From contig VWZP01008283.1 of NCBI GenBank assembly GCA_013396995.1, positions 304,426 to 368,425 of the forward strand: a stretch of DNA of 64,000 nt, given 5' to 3'. The stretch's first letter is position 1. Every line of letters starts with the position of its first letter. Below, piece after piece: positions 27,965-39,700 of this stretch. The DNA comes from Dicaeum eximium (lineage: Eukaryota > Chordata > Aves > Passeriformes > Dicaeidae). The notes below the pieces were generated by a model, which was given only the letters and a program-made list of their open reading frames with translations, searched no databases and was not told the DNA's origin. The translations under genes and the position numbers were made by a program.

Positions 27965-28795
27965 ATAAAAAAGAAAAAGGCAAATTTTTAGTCACACGTT
28001 TTCTCACCTGCTGAGGGCGAACACCTGCCTGAGCAACACTCCCTTCTCTGAGCACAGCACCTGCAAGGGTTAAAACACAACAGCGTGGCAGACCCGCTGG
28101 GAATTTTCACCAACACCTCCAGGTTACTACACCTCGAGGGCAGGACCCAGGGAAGGGCTGGAACTGGGCCAGGGCAGGTTTAGGTTGGATCTCAGGGAAA
28201 GGTTCTTCCCCAGAGGTGCTGGCACTTCCCAGGCTCCCCAGGGAATGGGAATGGCCCCACAGAGCTCCAGGAGTGTTTATTTGGACACCGCTCTGAGGGG
28301 TACGGTTGGATAGCCCACGAACAATCCTCGTGCTTGTCCCACCTCCACACGGATGGAGGGAAACACCTCACCCATCCGGCAAAGAGCTTTGCTGTCGCCA
28401 AACCAGGGTGGGGGATCAACACCGACGTCCCAAATGTCCCAATGTAGAGGGACAGGGATGTGATAGGGACCTCGGACACGAGGCTTGTCAGAGACTTGGG
28501 TGACCGCTAGGTGTGTGAGGGTGGGGAGCAGGGGTGTCTGGGTGTCTCAGCCCCTGGTCCAGGAGCACCAAGACAGATCCAGGGCACCATCTCAAGGTCT
28601 GGACCCCCTCAGGATCACTCCCACACCTCCTTCCGAAACCAACCCAGGGTCGGATCGGGGCCTCCAGCAGCAGGGCTGGGGCTGCCTCAGCTGTCCCAAG
28701 GACTGACCAAGCCTACTCCTCTGTTCCTCCCCTTCCCTCTGTGCCCGCGTCCTTTCCCGTTCCCATCCCGGTACCTTCGGCACTGCCGCCATCAT
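24514..28795 (-). CDS. MRPL48: Mitochondrial large-subunit ribosomal protein mL48
   Basis: mL48 is a subunit of the mitochondrial large ribosomal subunit with an S10-like fold. Coding exons on the minus strand are 28775-28795, 28008-28060, 27708-27743, 27317-27368, 26543-26715, 25285-25387, 24684-24773 and 24514-24588; total 603 nt, 200 aa plus stop (human 212). Recognised segments are VLCSEKGVLLRQVF, RPTHGIGRFKYLLPKE, AGTEYQYGDLNIQMTSYD, SYAMPTKTNEVLFLEERGSK, APILLEIIQSNQPEGVHLL and RPELEELLAEMS. The start is one of two adjacent ATGs (28795 or 28792). Exon 3 is the least certain: an AG two bases inside the more obvious acceptor is needed to keep the frame, and it is shorter than I expect from human. 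The first exon is preceded by a CpG-rich promoter; the gene is convergent with COA4. Confidence 0.92.
24811..25012 (-). mobile_element. CR1 LINE 3'-end fragment
   Basis: Antisense CR1: CTGGGTTGGAAGGGACATTA, CTGCTCCAAGCCCTGTCCAG and CACCCTGTGCCAGGGCCTCA. It lies in MRPL48 intron 6. Confidence 0.9.
25388..26542. other. MRPL48 intron 5
   Basis: Noncoding sequence of about 1.15 kb between the exons encoding SYAMPTK and LSIRVNDS. I see no repeat or RNA gene in it. Confidence 0.75.
27138..27262 (-). mobile_element. CR1 LINE 3'-end fragment
   Basis: Antisense CR1: ATGGAATCATGGAACAGTTT, GGGTTGGAATGAACCTTAAA and CCTTCCACTGCTCCAGGCTT. It lies in MRPL48 intron 4, 55 bp from the next exon. Confidence 0.88.
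27929..27978. repeat. Poly-A tract in MRPL48 intron 2
   Basis: A run of more than 30 A, followed by A-rich sequence. Length is likely to vary and to be uncertain in the assembly. Confidence 0.9.
28061..28774. other. MRPL48 intron 1
   Basis: It holds a sense CR1 fragment (28147-28312); the rest shows nothing recognisable. Confidence 0.7.
28147..28312 (+). mobile_element. CR1 LINE fragment
   Basis: CAGGTTTAGGTTGGATCTCA, GGGAAAGGTTCTTCCCCAGA and CTCCAGGAGTGTTTATTTGG are typical of the CR1 3' region in sense orientation. The terminal tail is missing. Confidence 0.8.
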
Positions 28796-29300
28796 TCGGC
28801 GCCGCGGTCCGCCGCTCAAAGCGTTCCCCCCTCCGTGCCTCGGTACGCCCCCATTCGGCTCCCCCCGTCCCGCGGCTCCCTCCTGACGTTCCGCCCAGCG
28901 ATACCTCCCGGGAATTCTAATTTTCGGACAGCTCCCCGCTCCGCCCACCGAGAACTCCCGTAGGCAACAACTTCTGGACAAGCCGCGATACTAGCGGGGC
29001 CCTGGCGTGCTGCAGGAGGCAGCGGGGAGGGCGCGGGCAGTAATGGCGGACACCGCGCTCCTGCCTGCCCACACGCGGCGGGCAGCGCCGCCACGCGGCA
29101 GCGGCTGCACAGCGCACCCCGCCCTGCGCCTATCCCCGCCCTCGCACACTGATTGGTCCGCACACGTCATCACGGCGCGGCGGCCATGTTGAGTGTGGCA
29201 TGGCCACGTGGCGGTGCTGAGGGCAGTGCGCGGCCCCGCCCCGGCGTGGTGCTGCGGCCACCTTGAGTGTGGCGCCGTGGCGGCCATTTACTTAGGCCTT
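28796..29300. promoter_or_regulatory. MRPL48: CpG-rich MRPL48 promoter region
   Basis: Dense CpG sequence upstream of the MRPL48 ATG with no TATA box. It contains an inverted CCAAT box (ATTGG, 29152-29156) followed 8 bp later by a CRE/ATF-like ACGTCATCA (29164-29172), and several YY1-like GGCGGCCAT or AATGGCGG motifs. A ~26-bp segment, GCGGCCA-nnTTGAGTGTGGC, is present twice (29178-29205 and 29253-29280). Transcription start sites cannot be placed from sequence alone. Confidence 0.65.
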
Positions 29301-31715
29301 TAGTATCGCTTAAAAAAAAAATATATATATTTACAATCACGAAATCCTAAGCGTAGGAAGCGGGAACCTCCTCCTTGATTTCCCAGTGGGAGAGCAGGTG
29401 AGTCTGCCTGGGAAGAGATGGGCCTGACAGTCTGGAGTTGGCCCAGGAAAACCCATTCTGTGTCCAGCTGCCTCTTCCACACAAACTTTAATTTCTCACA
29501 AGCTCTTTTCCTGCCTCCTCCTGGCTCCCTTCTCTCCAGTCTGGCTCCAGTTTCCCCCCTCTCCCACAGCAGATGCTCACTCTGGAGCCCATAGAGCGGA
29601 GCTCCCTTTTTGGAGCTGTTCCCTGCCTGGGAGCTGGGTTTTGAGGCAGGATTTCCCACTCTCCTGGTTGATGGCTGCTCCCATTGCTCTTGCTGGAGCT
29701 GTCAGAACTCCAGATGGACTTTCTCCCCCCAGGTCATCCACGTGGCAAGTTCACTTCCTGCTCTGTGATGCAGCCCTGTCCCGCATTTCTGAGTGCCTGG
29801 AGCTCTGGACACCCTCGATGTCCGTCCCTTCTGTGCCTGCACGGGGGATGCACGGAGGGACAGAAGGAATGTGAATGGACAAGGTTTGTGTCTCCACCTG
29901 CCCAGCACACGGAGAGAGCAGAGGGGATCCCCAGCACATTTGCTCTCTGCTCCACAGTGCAAGGACACGTGTTCCCAGCTGCTATCTGTTTTCCTGGAGC
30001 TCCCGGGACACGACAGAACTGCCCACGTGGATGTTTTCCTGCCCTTTGATCACACCTGGCCAGACTGGGAATGACACTCCACCAAGGATTGCTGTGCCAG
30101 CTGGGTTAAGGCTGGCACTCCCCCTCCAGACAGCCTGGGCCTCTCCTCCCATGGTCTTTGAAGCCCCAGAGGAAACTGAGGAGGGGCTGCTGTGCCTGGA
30201 GGGGACTGGCTGGACATGGATTTGTAGGGGAAGCTGTGATGAGCACCACGATTCAGAGCAGGTGGAGGATGACTCCTAATTCCCTGCCCTCCAATGCTGT
30301 GTGCCCAGGGAGTGGGACTGCACCCCTTGATTCCCTCTGCCCCTCCTGGAGACTCACCTTTGTTCTGCCCCCAGAACGTGGCTGAGGAGGGAGCGTTGCC
30401 CCAGGCTGAGTTTGGGGTAGGGCAGTGACAGATTGCAGGGATTCCCCCTCCCAATGAGTTGTTGTCCTGTGTGTCTCCATGAGAAACGAGTCCAGCTCTC
30501 CACTGAGGAATGTCTCTGACATCTATCACAGATGGATACGTTTTAAGGCCAAAAGGAGCTGTTAAATCACAGAATTCAGTCTCCTGCACGTCGCAGTCGA
30601 TAGGTTTCCAGTGACTTATGGCTTTATGGAAGCAGATCACTCCTCTCTCCATGAAAGCATCTTTCTCACAAAGGCTCCTCTCGATTTTCCCTGGATACAA
30701 AGATAGAGCACAACTTCCAAACCTTTTTGTGACATTTACACGGGGATGCTGTGGTCACTCGATGACTTCCTTTTTCTGCACCACGCTTAAAAAACTCCAG
30801 GAAGCTTCTCCTCCTTTTTAAGGCTTCCCATGCCTTGCCTCCACTTCTTTTCAGACTCATCCAACGATAAAAACAATCAAGAAGGGTTCAAATAGACCTG
30901 AGAAGAAACTTCTGTTTTGCGTTTCTCCTCCTCTGCCTTCAGCTGTTGTTTTCCCTGGCACCCACAGGAAAGATCCTGAAATGAACTCTGACACAAAAAC
31001 AAGGACAATATCTGTATTTAATATTTGAAATCACGCCAGGCCAGTCTGAATTACCTTTCTCTGTGGTGCAGGACAGCAGCCACACAACCAGTGTGGAAGC
31101 ACTCCCAGATGCCAGGTGGAGAGATGGATGGGAGATTCTGCTCATATCTATTAAAACTTGTTTAAATTTAATCACTTGATTAAAGACACATTTTCATCTT
31201 TTAGTTCTCTGGTACTTCAAGGCCTGGGTGAATAAAACCCAACCCTTGGTGAAGCAGTTAATCACATTGAGGGAGTATAAATGAAATGATCAAAAATAGA
31301 AAGGCTTTCAAAACTAAACATGTAGCAGATGCCATTTCCCTGGCTATCAGAGCAGAGATGCTCTGGAACAACCTCCCAGCCAAGGCTTAAACAGGAGGGG
31401 CCAGCATGCACCTGGAAACCTCCTAAACCACTGAACTTTGAGGGCAGAGTGGGGAAAATGGGCAAAAAATAGTGAAAGGAAAAGCTCCCCCTCCAGCAAA
31501 AGGTGGAGGGCCCTCAGTCACGGTAAAACGATGCCACTGGGGATCTCTGACCTTCCTGGGAAACATCACCTTGCTGTGAGGGATCTGCTCCCCAGAGACG
31601 CTACCCCGACAGGAGTGTCTGTATCAGTTTAGGATTAAACCTTTTTTTTTAAGGACTTTGCTGGCTGCCCCCTCACGCCCGCGCGGGCTGGGTACACCTT
31701 GCAGCCCTTACCCTG
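29301..31715. other. Unassigned region between the MRPL48 and RAB6A promoters
   Basis: It starts with AT-rich sequence (TATATATA at 29321-29329), then about 2.3 kb of unique sequence. Two long frames overlap on opposite strands: 134 aa (plus, 29875-30279) and 216 aa (minus, 30050-30700). Neither has a recognisable domain, and composition does not suggest coding. I assign no function. Confidence 0.4.
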
Positions 31716-31721
31716 CTGCTG

Positions 31722-31908
31722 AGGCTGTGAGGGTGGGCAGGCCCTGGCACAGGGTGCCCAGAGCAGCTGCGGATCCCTGGCAGTGCCCCAGGCCAGGCTG
31801 GACCCCGGGGCTGGGAGCAGCCTGGGACAGGGGAAGGTGTCCCTGCTCACGGCGGGGGGTGGCCCTGGCTGATTCTCCTCGTCCCTCCCAACCCAAACCA
31901 TTCCCGGC
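31722..31908 (+). mobile_element. CR1 LINE 3'-end fragment
   Basis: Sense CR1: GGTGGGCAGGCCCTGGCACA, CTGGCAGTGCCCCAGGCCAG and CCCAACCCAAACCATTCC. It ends about 25 bp before the GC-rich RAB6A promoter motifs. Confidence 0.88.
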
Positions 31909-31919
31909 CCGTAGCACAG

Positions 31920-32094
31920 GGAAGCGCCCACAGCGCGTGCGCGGGGCGGGCGGAGCGCCGGCTCCGAGAGCGCGGGGGGGCGAAGCGGCGGCAGCGACAC
32001 CGGCACCGGCACCGGCACCTCACCGGGGCTCGCAGCCCTCGCCGGGGACGAGGAGGACGAGGAGATGCAGGAGGAGGCGAAGGCGGAGAGAAGC
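31920..32094 (+). promoter_or_regulatory. RAB6A: RAB6A CpG-island promoter and probable 5' UTR
   Basis: Strongly GC- and CpG-rich sequence with an NRF1-like GCGCGTGCGC (31933-31942) and an Sp1-like GGGGCGGGCGG directly after it. (CACCGG)n-like and GAGGACGAGGA-like sequence runs into the N gap. Assignment to RAB6A comes from position and gene order, since the first coding exon is not visible. Confidence 0.6.
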
Positions 32095-32906
32095 NNNNNN
32101 NNNNNNNNNNNNNNNNNNNNNNNNNNNNNNNNNNNNNNNNNNNNNNNNNNNNNNNNNNNNNNNNNNNNNNNNNNNNNNNNNNNNNNNNNNNNNNNNNNNN
32201 NNNNNNNNNNNNNNNNNNNNNNNNNNNNNNNNNNNNNNNNNNNNNNNNNNNNNNNNNNNNNNNNNNNNNNNNNNNNNNNNNNNNNNNNNNNNNNNNNNNN
32301 NNNNNNNNNNNNNNNNNNNNNNNNNNNNNNNNNNNNNNNNNNNNNNNNNNNNNNNNNNNNNNNNNNNNNNNNNNNNNNNNNNNNNNNNNNNNNNNNNNNN
32401 NNNNNNNNNNNNNNNNNNNNNNNNNNNNNNNNNNNNNNNNNNNNNNNNNNNNNNNNNNNNNNNNNNNNNNNNNNNNNNNNNNNNNNNNNNNNNNNNNNNN
32501 NNNNNNNNNNNNNNNNNNNNNNNNNNNNNNNNNNNNNNNNNNNNNNNNNNNNNNNNNNNNNNNNNNNNNNNNNNNNNNNNNNNNNNNNNNNNNNNNNNNN
32601 NNNNNNNNNNNNNNNNNNNNNNNNNNNNNNNNNNNNNNNNNNNNNNNNNNNNNNNNNNNNNNNNNNNNNNNNNNNNNNNNNNNNNNNNNNNNNNNNNNNN
32701 NNNNNNNNNNNNNNNNNNNNNNNNNNNNNNNNNNNNNNNNNNNNNNNNNNNNNNNNNNNNNNNNNNNNNNNNNNNNNNNNNNNNNNNNNNNNNNNNNNNN
32801 NNNNNNNNNNNNNNNNNNNNNNNNNNNNNNNNNNNNNNNNNNNNNNNNNNNNNNNNNNNNNNNNNNNNNNNNNNNNNNNNNNNNNNNNNNNNNNNNNNNN
32901 NNNNNN
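32095..32906. other. Assembly gap (812 N)
   Basis: All bases are N. The gap follows a CpG island, where short-read assemblies often fail. The first RAB6A coding exon (about 70 nt, codons 1-23 and the first base of codon 24) is not found anywhere else in the window, so it is probably here. Confidence 0.97.
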
Positions 32907-35900
32907 CGGGGTTCAGCTCTGGTTTAACCCCCCCCACCCAGTAAATCCCATCTCCAGAAACAGTTGCTGATTCATTCGATCCCAGCTCCTCTGGTTTTTG
33001 GGGGGCAGGAGTCTCAATCTGCAGTGTTTGCTGTGTAAATACATCGTTTTTCCATCATGGAGTTATGTCTTGGCAGAGCGACGCTCTGAATATTTAATTC
33101 AGTCAGCGAGGTTTTCTTGCCTGTCTTTGGAATGAAAAAATAAAAAAGCCCAACCTAAACAATGTCTCCTCCTTCCTTAGCGGAAGGCCTCTATCTCCAA
33201 CACTGCATTCCAAATCTTTCCCTTGGAAGAGTTTTCTGGAAAAAAAAAAAAAAAAAAAAAAAAAGAAAAAAAAGCTCCTTTATGAGATGCTTTGTGTAAT
33301 CCTGGGTAGATACTGAGCAATCTATGACATAATGAATAGGTGCAAAATATTTTCTGTCTCGGGGCGGGGTATTTGCTCCCTCAGCCACCTTTGGTCCCTG
33401 TGGTAGGAGATGATGAAATACTAGTTGATTTTTTTTTTTTGCCAAATTAGTTGTATCTTGGTGTTTCCTCACTCAGATGTGGATGAGCCTGTTGATAAGG
33501 CTGCTGTTGAAATTATTTACCTGTACGTTGGCAATTTCCTTTAGTCTGTTCCTTGAATCGTTCTCTTTTTATTTTGTGTTCTTGGGGTTGAAACAGCTCT
33601 TCTCAGGGATTTGGGGAGCACGAGTGCAACTTGATTATTTATTATTTTTTGGGTAAGTCACCTGATCTGCTTGGTAAGGTGCTATTTGGCCAGCCATTTT
33701 ATGAGGATTTTGGATGAGGGTCATGTGTAGAAAATGCTGGGGGTTTTTTTGTTTGGTTGCTTTTTTTACCCAGGTATTTGATAACAGGAATCTGAAATAT
33801 TATCAATGCATTTGCAAAATCTTTGGTTTGTTTACCTGTATTTCTGAGCTTCAGTATCATGAAGCTTTTCAAATACCTCTGTGGAAGGTTGTGGCACCTG
33901 GTGCAGATCTTACATCTCAGCAGCTCAGCGTGGATTTCTTGTCTCCTCTAGCAGACATAACGTCACATATCTGCTTCCTCTAGGAATTTTTTTCAGCTAA
34001 TCATCTGTTTTTATACTGGGAGGTTTTAAATAGTTCCCAGTCATAGCATCAAACCTAGGGAGGAGAGAAGGGATTCTGTGGGCACAGCACAGCGAAATCC
34101 TCCTGACAGAATATTCCCAGCCCTGCAGCTGCTGCCTCGGCTGGGGCTTAGGGATGGCTGGGAGCTGATGGGAATGCAGGGTCGGAATCCCAGCTGCAGG
34201 GTGGGCTCCAGCCTTGCCTTGGCTTTGTCTGGGATGCGGGGCATGACTCGGTGCCAGCTCCGTGTCCGCGCATCCCGCGGGTGCTGCAGCGTGGGCATGC
34301 TCCAACACGGCGCTCCCTGAGTCTGCCTCTCATGGAGACACGGCCCTTCCTGGATTGAAGCTCTTCACATGTCTCTGTCATGATGTCATTCCCTGTAATT
34401 TTTTTTTATTTTTTTACTGCCCGAAGGATGCGGAGCTCTCGTTGCAAGCGGCTCCTGGAGGAATAAACGCCCTCGTAATGTTTGGAGAAAACTGCGGAAG
34501 AATCTGCTGTTGCAGAAAGGGAGCTGGAGTGGGCTCTGCTCACACCTTGTTGTTCTTTGTCTGGAAGGTGAAGGGACATGCAGAAATAAAAGTTTTTAGG
34601 ATAGCAGCTTTCATAACCCAGGAGATCTTTGTACAACTGTTGCGCTGGATTGCAGCATTTGCTTCCTGTTCAGATGAAAGGTTCTCTGCCCTGTTGGAAG
34701 GCCATAATTAAAGATATGCTCTGGCTGCTGGTAGGGAGGCTGAGTGCTCCGGGTTCATTTACATCCAGGGACTTCAGGATGACGAATGAAATGGTACAAA
34801 GGGCTGTGATGGCCATCAGCTGCCTCAGCATCCTGATGGCAGACCTGTGCTGGCTGTACACAGCCTTGCCAATCATTGTGTGTCTCACTGAGGAAAATCT
34901 AAACTGCAGCTCCTTGCTGGGCAGGCTTTGCAGCCCTTCCATGGGCAATCTAGAAGCATCCCCGGGCGTTTTGTTTGCATTTGAGAGTGGGATTGCACAG
35001 TGGATGCAGTGTGTGGTTTTCTCTGCTCTCCTCAGCCATATTGTGGGAGTTCAGTGCCGTATCCCTGAGCATTTGCATGGACTGCAGTGGCTCTGCCTCG
35101 TGCTGTTCATCACTACCTGCAGCTGCTCTTTCCCGTGCTGAGATGCTGGTTTTCCTCACTCCTCAATCCCCAAAATCTCCTTTCTCTGGGGCTCGTGTCC
35201 CCCACGCCCCTCCCAGGACTGGGGACTTGCTGTGTGTGCTGTGGGTGCATCATGAGCCTGCAACATCATCCCTGCCTAGCCAGAAGAATCTTCTCCTCTC
35301 TTTCCATCTCTGTTTTTTTTAACTTGTACAGGGATACAGCATGGGCTGGCTAGCAAGAAGAGAACTTCACCAGCACTCTCCTTAATTGAATTACTTTTCT
35401 CAATGATTGAAGATTATACAGAGTTTAGCAGTTTTAAATATGCTAATCTTTGCTAAAAAGGCAGGGAGAGCTCTGTGCTGAGGGATTAGATAGAGCTATT
35501 GTGCGTGGGGAAGTATGTTTCTTACTGCCTTTGATCTGGTTTTATCAGGTGATTTTCATCAGTCCTAATACCTCAAGTTGAAGGAATTCCGATTTCTGGG
35601 CCACATCAGGGAGTGGACACATCACCACATCACCCACTACATTGGGGTAACTTGCAGTAAATATGACATATATTCAAATATTAGTAACCACTTTAGTTCT
35701 GCTTTGCATAGGAACACCTCTGCTCCTTAATAAATGGATTTTTTGTTTTTAATTGAGTGGGCAGAACTGAATGCTAGGGCACCACAACAGAAATATTTGT
35801 TCATCACGTGCGTTTCTACTGCAGCTTTCATTGGCGAGCAGGTCTGAAGGGCACCAACATGTACAGAAAGCAAAAGAACTCCCTGTTGTCTCTGTGCTAG

Positions 35901-36429
35901 CATTTCTGCATAAGATCTTGAAGGAAATGAGAACCAGTTGCGTTTTGGTTTTTTTTTTTAATCAAGAGCTGAGATTTTTAATATTGAAAACCCACTGATA
36001 AGCGCAGTGTAATAACTTTTGAAATACAACTGTTTGGAAAGCACTAATGAGCTGTTCTGTTGCATAATGATGTTGGTAGAGGCACTGCTGAGCAGTGTGA
36101 TGTGTCTCATTAGATAACTGGGGAGCTGCAGGTGCTTCGTGTGTGACAAGGGGCTGGTGTAGCACTGCTCACAGTAGGCACGGACTCATCCCTGTGCTGC
36201 CTAAAACTCCCTGGTTTCTGAGGGATTCTCAGCTTCACCAGCTCCAGAGAGCTATTACCTTGTTGCACTGGTAGTTTAAAAGCTTATCCCCTCCCCTCCC
36301 GGTAATTTCCTAACCTTGTGGTTTTCCTGTGGCTGGGCCTTCCGATGTTTGGGGTTCTGTTTGGACTGTATGAATTTTCCATTAGTTTCTAAACTTGGGC
36401 TTCACATCTGGGAGTGGAATATCAGCAAT

Positions 36430-36785
36430 GCATCCCAACAAAGGGGGAGTCAAGGCAGGAACACCAGGAGGCCTGTGTGGATGAACAAGGAACTCCTGGG
36501 CGACCTCAAACCCAAAATGGAAGCCTGGAAGGGTGGAAGTGGGGGCAGGTAGCCTGGGAGGAATGCACAGAAATTGTCTGAGCAGCCAGAGATGAGGTTA
36601 GGAAACCCAGAGCCCTGATGGAATTAAACCTGGCCAGTCATCAGGGGCAACTAGAAAAGCTTCTGTAGTGATAAAGAAGACCAGGAAAAGTGTGGGGTCT
36701 CTCTGGAAGGAAAGAGGAGACCTGGTTACCCACGATACAGAGAAGGCTGAGGTACTCAGTGACTTTCTTTGCCTCAGTCTTCACC
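36430..36785 (+). mobile_element. Older internal CR1 fragment (ORF2-derived)
   Basis: The frame near 36470-36540 reads RRPVWMNKELLGDLKPKMEA, which resembles the CR1 ORF2 region between endonuclease and reverse transcriptase. Downstream sequence (AGGAAACCCAGAGCCCTGAT, GAGACCTGGTTACCCACGAT, AAGGCTGAGGTACTCA) fits the same protein out of frame. It is a decayed, non-functional copy, and the only piece here that is not from the CR1 3' end. Confidence 0.7.
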
Positions 36786-39700
36786 TGTGCTCTGCAGGGG
36801 TCAGCCATGGGATCAGCACTGTTGAACATCTTTGTTGGTGACAGGTCCCCTCCCACCCAAACTGTTCAGGGATTCTTTCACAGCACAGTGTGCTTGGAGT
36901 CTGGTCCTTCCTCGCTGCCCTAAAGATCTTGAGCCCCACCATTTCTCTTCTTTCTCTTCTCCATCGCTAAAAAATCCCTTCCTGCAGCAACGTGTGGAAG
37001 AAGCACAGAGAAAAAGACATCAGTGTTTTGTGGTGCCTTTTGATCCCTGTCTATTTGTGGAAGCCTCTGAAGGAGCTGTGTCTGTTCTTGAAAGGAGGAA
37101 TAGCTGTGCCTTTCTGAACTCTGCTGTGCTTTTCTCTCTGCATCTCAGAAATAATCTGTGATTTGGAAGGAAATGATCCTATTTTTCCTTGATGTGACAT
37201 AATGGATTTTCTACCTGCAGCTCTTGGGGTGGTGGTGGTACCTGGCACTGGTTGTGCAGAGCAGATGCTGAAAGCTTTTGCTGAAGCTGTAAGTGGGACT
37301 AATGGAGAAACAAAGGCAGGGAAGCTCATCTGAGCCCACCTTAGCAGATGATGTGGCATTTGGGAATTATCAAGAGCCAACAGCCATTTTTCTAAGCTTC
37401 AGTGATGGTTAAAAATCTGTCTTCTGCAATCAGTCTGTGAGGAAATAGCTGCCTTTTAGTTACCTGCTAATTTAGCCCAGATGTTTAAAGGCATTTTGTT
37501 GTGTTCATGCGTATACAGATACCTGTTGTGTACACTAATGATTATAAAGCCCCAAACCAACCAACCAAAACAAGCCAGCTAAACCCTTCAGTGCTTTGAA
37601 ACGTGGCTCAGAAAAACGCACACGTTGCTGTCTCAACAAGAACACAGTCAGATTTTTCAAGTCAACCTCCAAAATTTACCTGTGAGGCCTGTAACCTGTA
37701 GGAACAGTAACCTTGTGATACATAGGTATTTCTGAACAGGTATGGAAATGCTGATCCATCTCTCCCAGTATGGAGCAGGGAAAAGACCTCTGAGATCATT
37801 GCAAGTGCAACCCTTGGCTGATCTAGGACTCTTTTCCAACCTAGATGCTCCTGAGCTTCTGTAAAATTAACAGATACCATCAAAATGGTGATGGGTTTGA
37901 CACGTTAATATAAATTATTTATGGAAGTGGTTTAAATGAAAAATGTGTGTCTTGGCAAATAAACAGCAGCCAAAATGTGGACTTGCAGCGAAAGTCAAAT
38001 TTTTCAGGTCTCTTTGCTTGATTTATTTACTGAGCTCACACAAAGTTGAAAAGCTAAATGAATTCTTTGTTTTCCCCTCAGCATAAACCCAGCTCTTATG
38101 GCTCTGGTATAATGAAAGGCCCAGGGACAGCGAACAATTCCATCAATTATTTGATGTCAGATATTTTCCTTTTATGTTGAGACCATGTTCTGGAATATTT
38201 GAGTGATATTAACTGGAAAAAAAAAGACTTTTTCTGTGTGTTTCAGTACTATTTAACTCCTACCTAAATGAAGCCTAGTGCATCACAAAAAAAAAAAGAT
38301 AATATGGGAAGCAAATATAGTGTGAAACTAAATGTGAATAAATTCGGTGTGAGCTCCGAGTTGTCAAGCCCCTTGCTTGCTTCTGGCTGCCTCCTGTTGG
38401 GTCTGGCAAAAAGGAGTTTTAGGGAGGAAGTACTTATTATAAGTTATTACTGTTATTATTATTATAAGTCAGTTATTTCAGAAGTTATAAGTCACCTGTC
38501 CAGCACAATAGTGCATATATTAATTTGACCTCTTTGAGTGAGGGTGTAACTTGCCTGGGTTTGTGCCTGGTTTCTGTATCCTTTCTGCCGGGGCTGTAAA
38601 CCAGGATGGGCACGTGCTGCTGTCCCCCATGGCAGTGCTGGCAGTGGGATGAGCAGGGATTTTGGGGCTCACTTGGGAGAGTCTCCGTGCCTGGAGCAGC
38701 TGGCAGTGTCCCCTGGAGATGGCACCCAGCTATTCCGAGATTCGCAGGCTCGTAGTGTTCTCTCATCCAGACGTGTGTAGGTGTTCCCAACACACAGCAG
38801 TAAGGCTTTGCCTAAACTCTAAAGCATCTTTGCCCAGAATTGAAAGAGCTGGGAAGAAATACTGGAGCAGTACTGGTGAGCAGTGTTTTGTCTTCAGGCG
38901 TGGCCAGAACCACGAAGGGGCAGCTAAACCTGCTAAGGAGAACATGTCTTAACTTTCAATTGGTCTTTCTCTGTCTTGAATTGTGACCCTTTAAATCTCT
39001 GTACTATTAACATTTGCACCATATAGACGAGTGCCATTTATCCTGCTAAGTGACTTTCCTTTAATGGTTTGCTTCTTCAGGAGCAATCAGCAATTGCTGC
39101 AGAAAAAAACCAACCCACTCCAGCATTTCTGTAATTAATGCAGGGGCCAGTTTATGCCATTCCACTAAATGCTTCCTGCTGTGCTTCCTGTCCATGCCCC
39201 TGTCTAGGTTTGAGTTACAGCATTTTCATAATGTTCTTGATATGTGCAACACAAAGAGAAGGGGGATTAAAGCTGGAATAGATGCGTAGCTAAAAGGAGA
39301 GGGGCCCTTGGAGGGTGCAGCATCCCTGGCAAAGCTCCAAGCAGTGGCTGATGCAGGATTGGCAAGACCCCTGTCAGTGTGGGCTTTGCCAAGGAGTGTA
39401 GGTAGCTGCTGCTGGAGTTGGGAAAAGATAATTCCTGTTAACAGGTTGGGACTTCAGTCCTGCAGAGGCTCTGGAGCTGCACAGGAGTGGGCAGGCAGCA
39501 TTGGATTAATGTGAGTGCAGGAGTGTTTCTCTGCAGCTTCCTTTTTTTTAATGGAGATGTTGCCTTTTCTGGGAGTAGAAAATACTCACTTCTGTCCTCC
39601 TCTGCTGGTACAACATTGGCTGTGAGAATCCTTGGAGGATGTTTTTGAATGGCCTGGTAGAAAGAAGTCTAGCAGAGAAATCTGAACTGGCTGGGTGATG

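Noticed and set aside
31658..32970. Frames of 301-428 aa spanning the N gap
   Set aside because: Ns contain no stop codons, so the length is artificial.
34629..35141. 170-aa frame with hydrophobic stretches in RAB6A intron 1
   Set aside because: Apparent membrane segments come from T-rich DNA. No family resemblance and overlapping frames exist on both strands.
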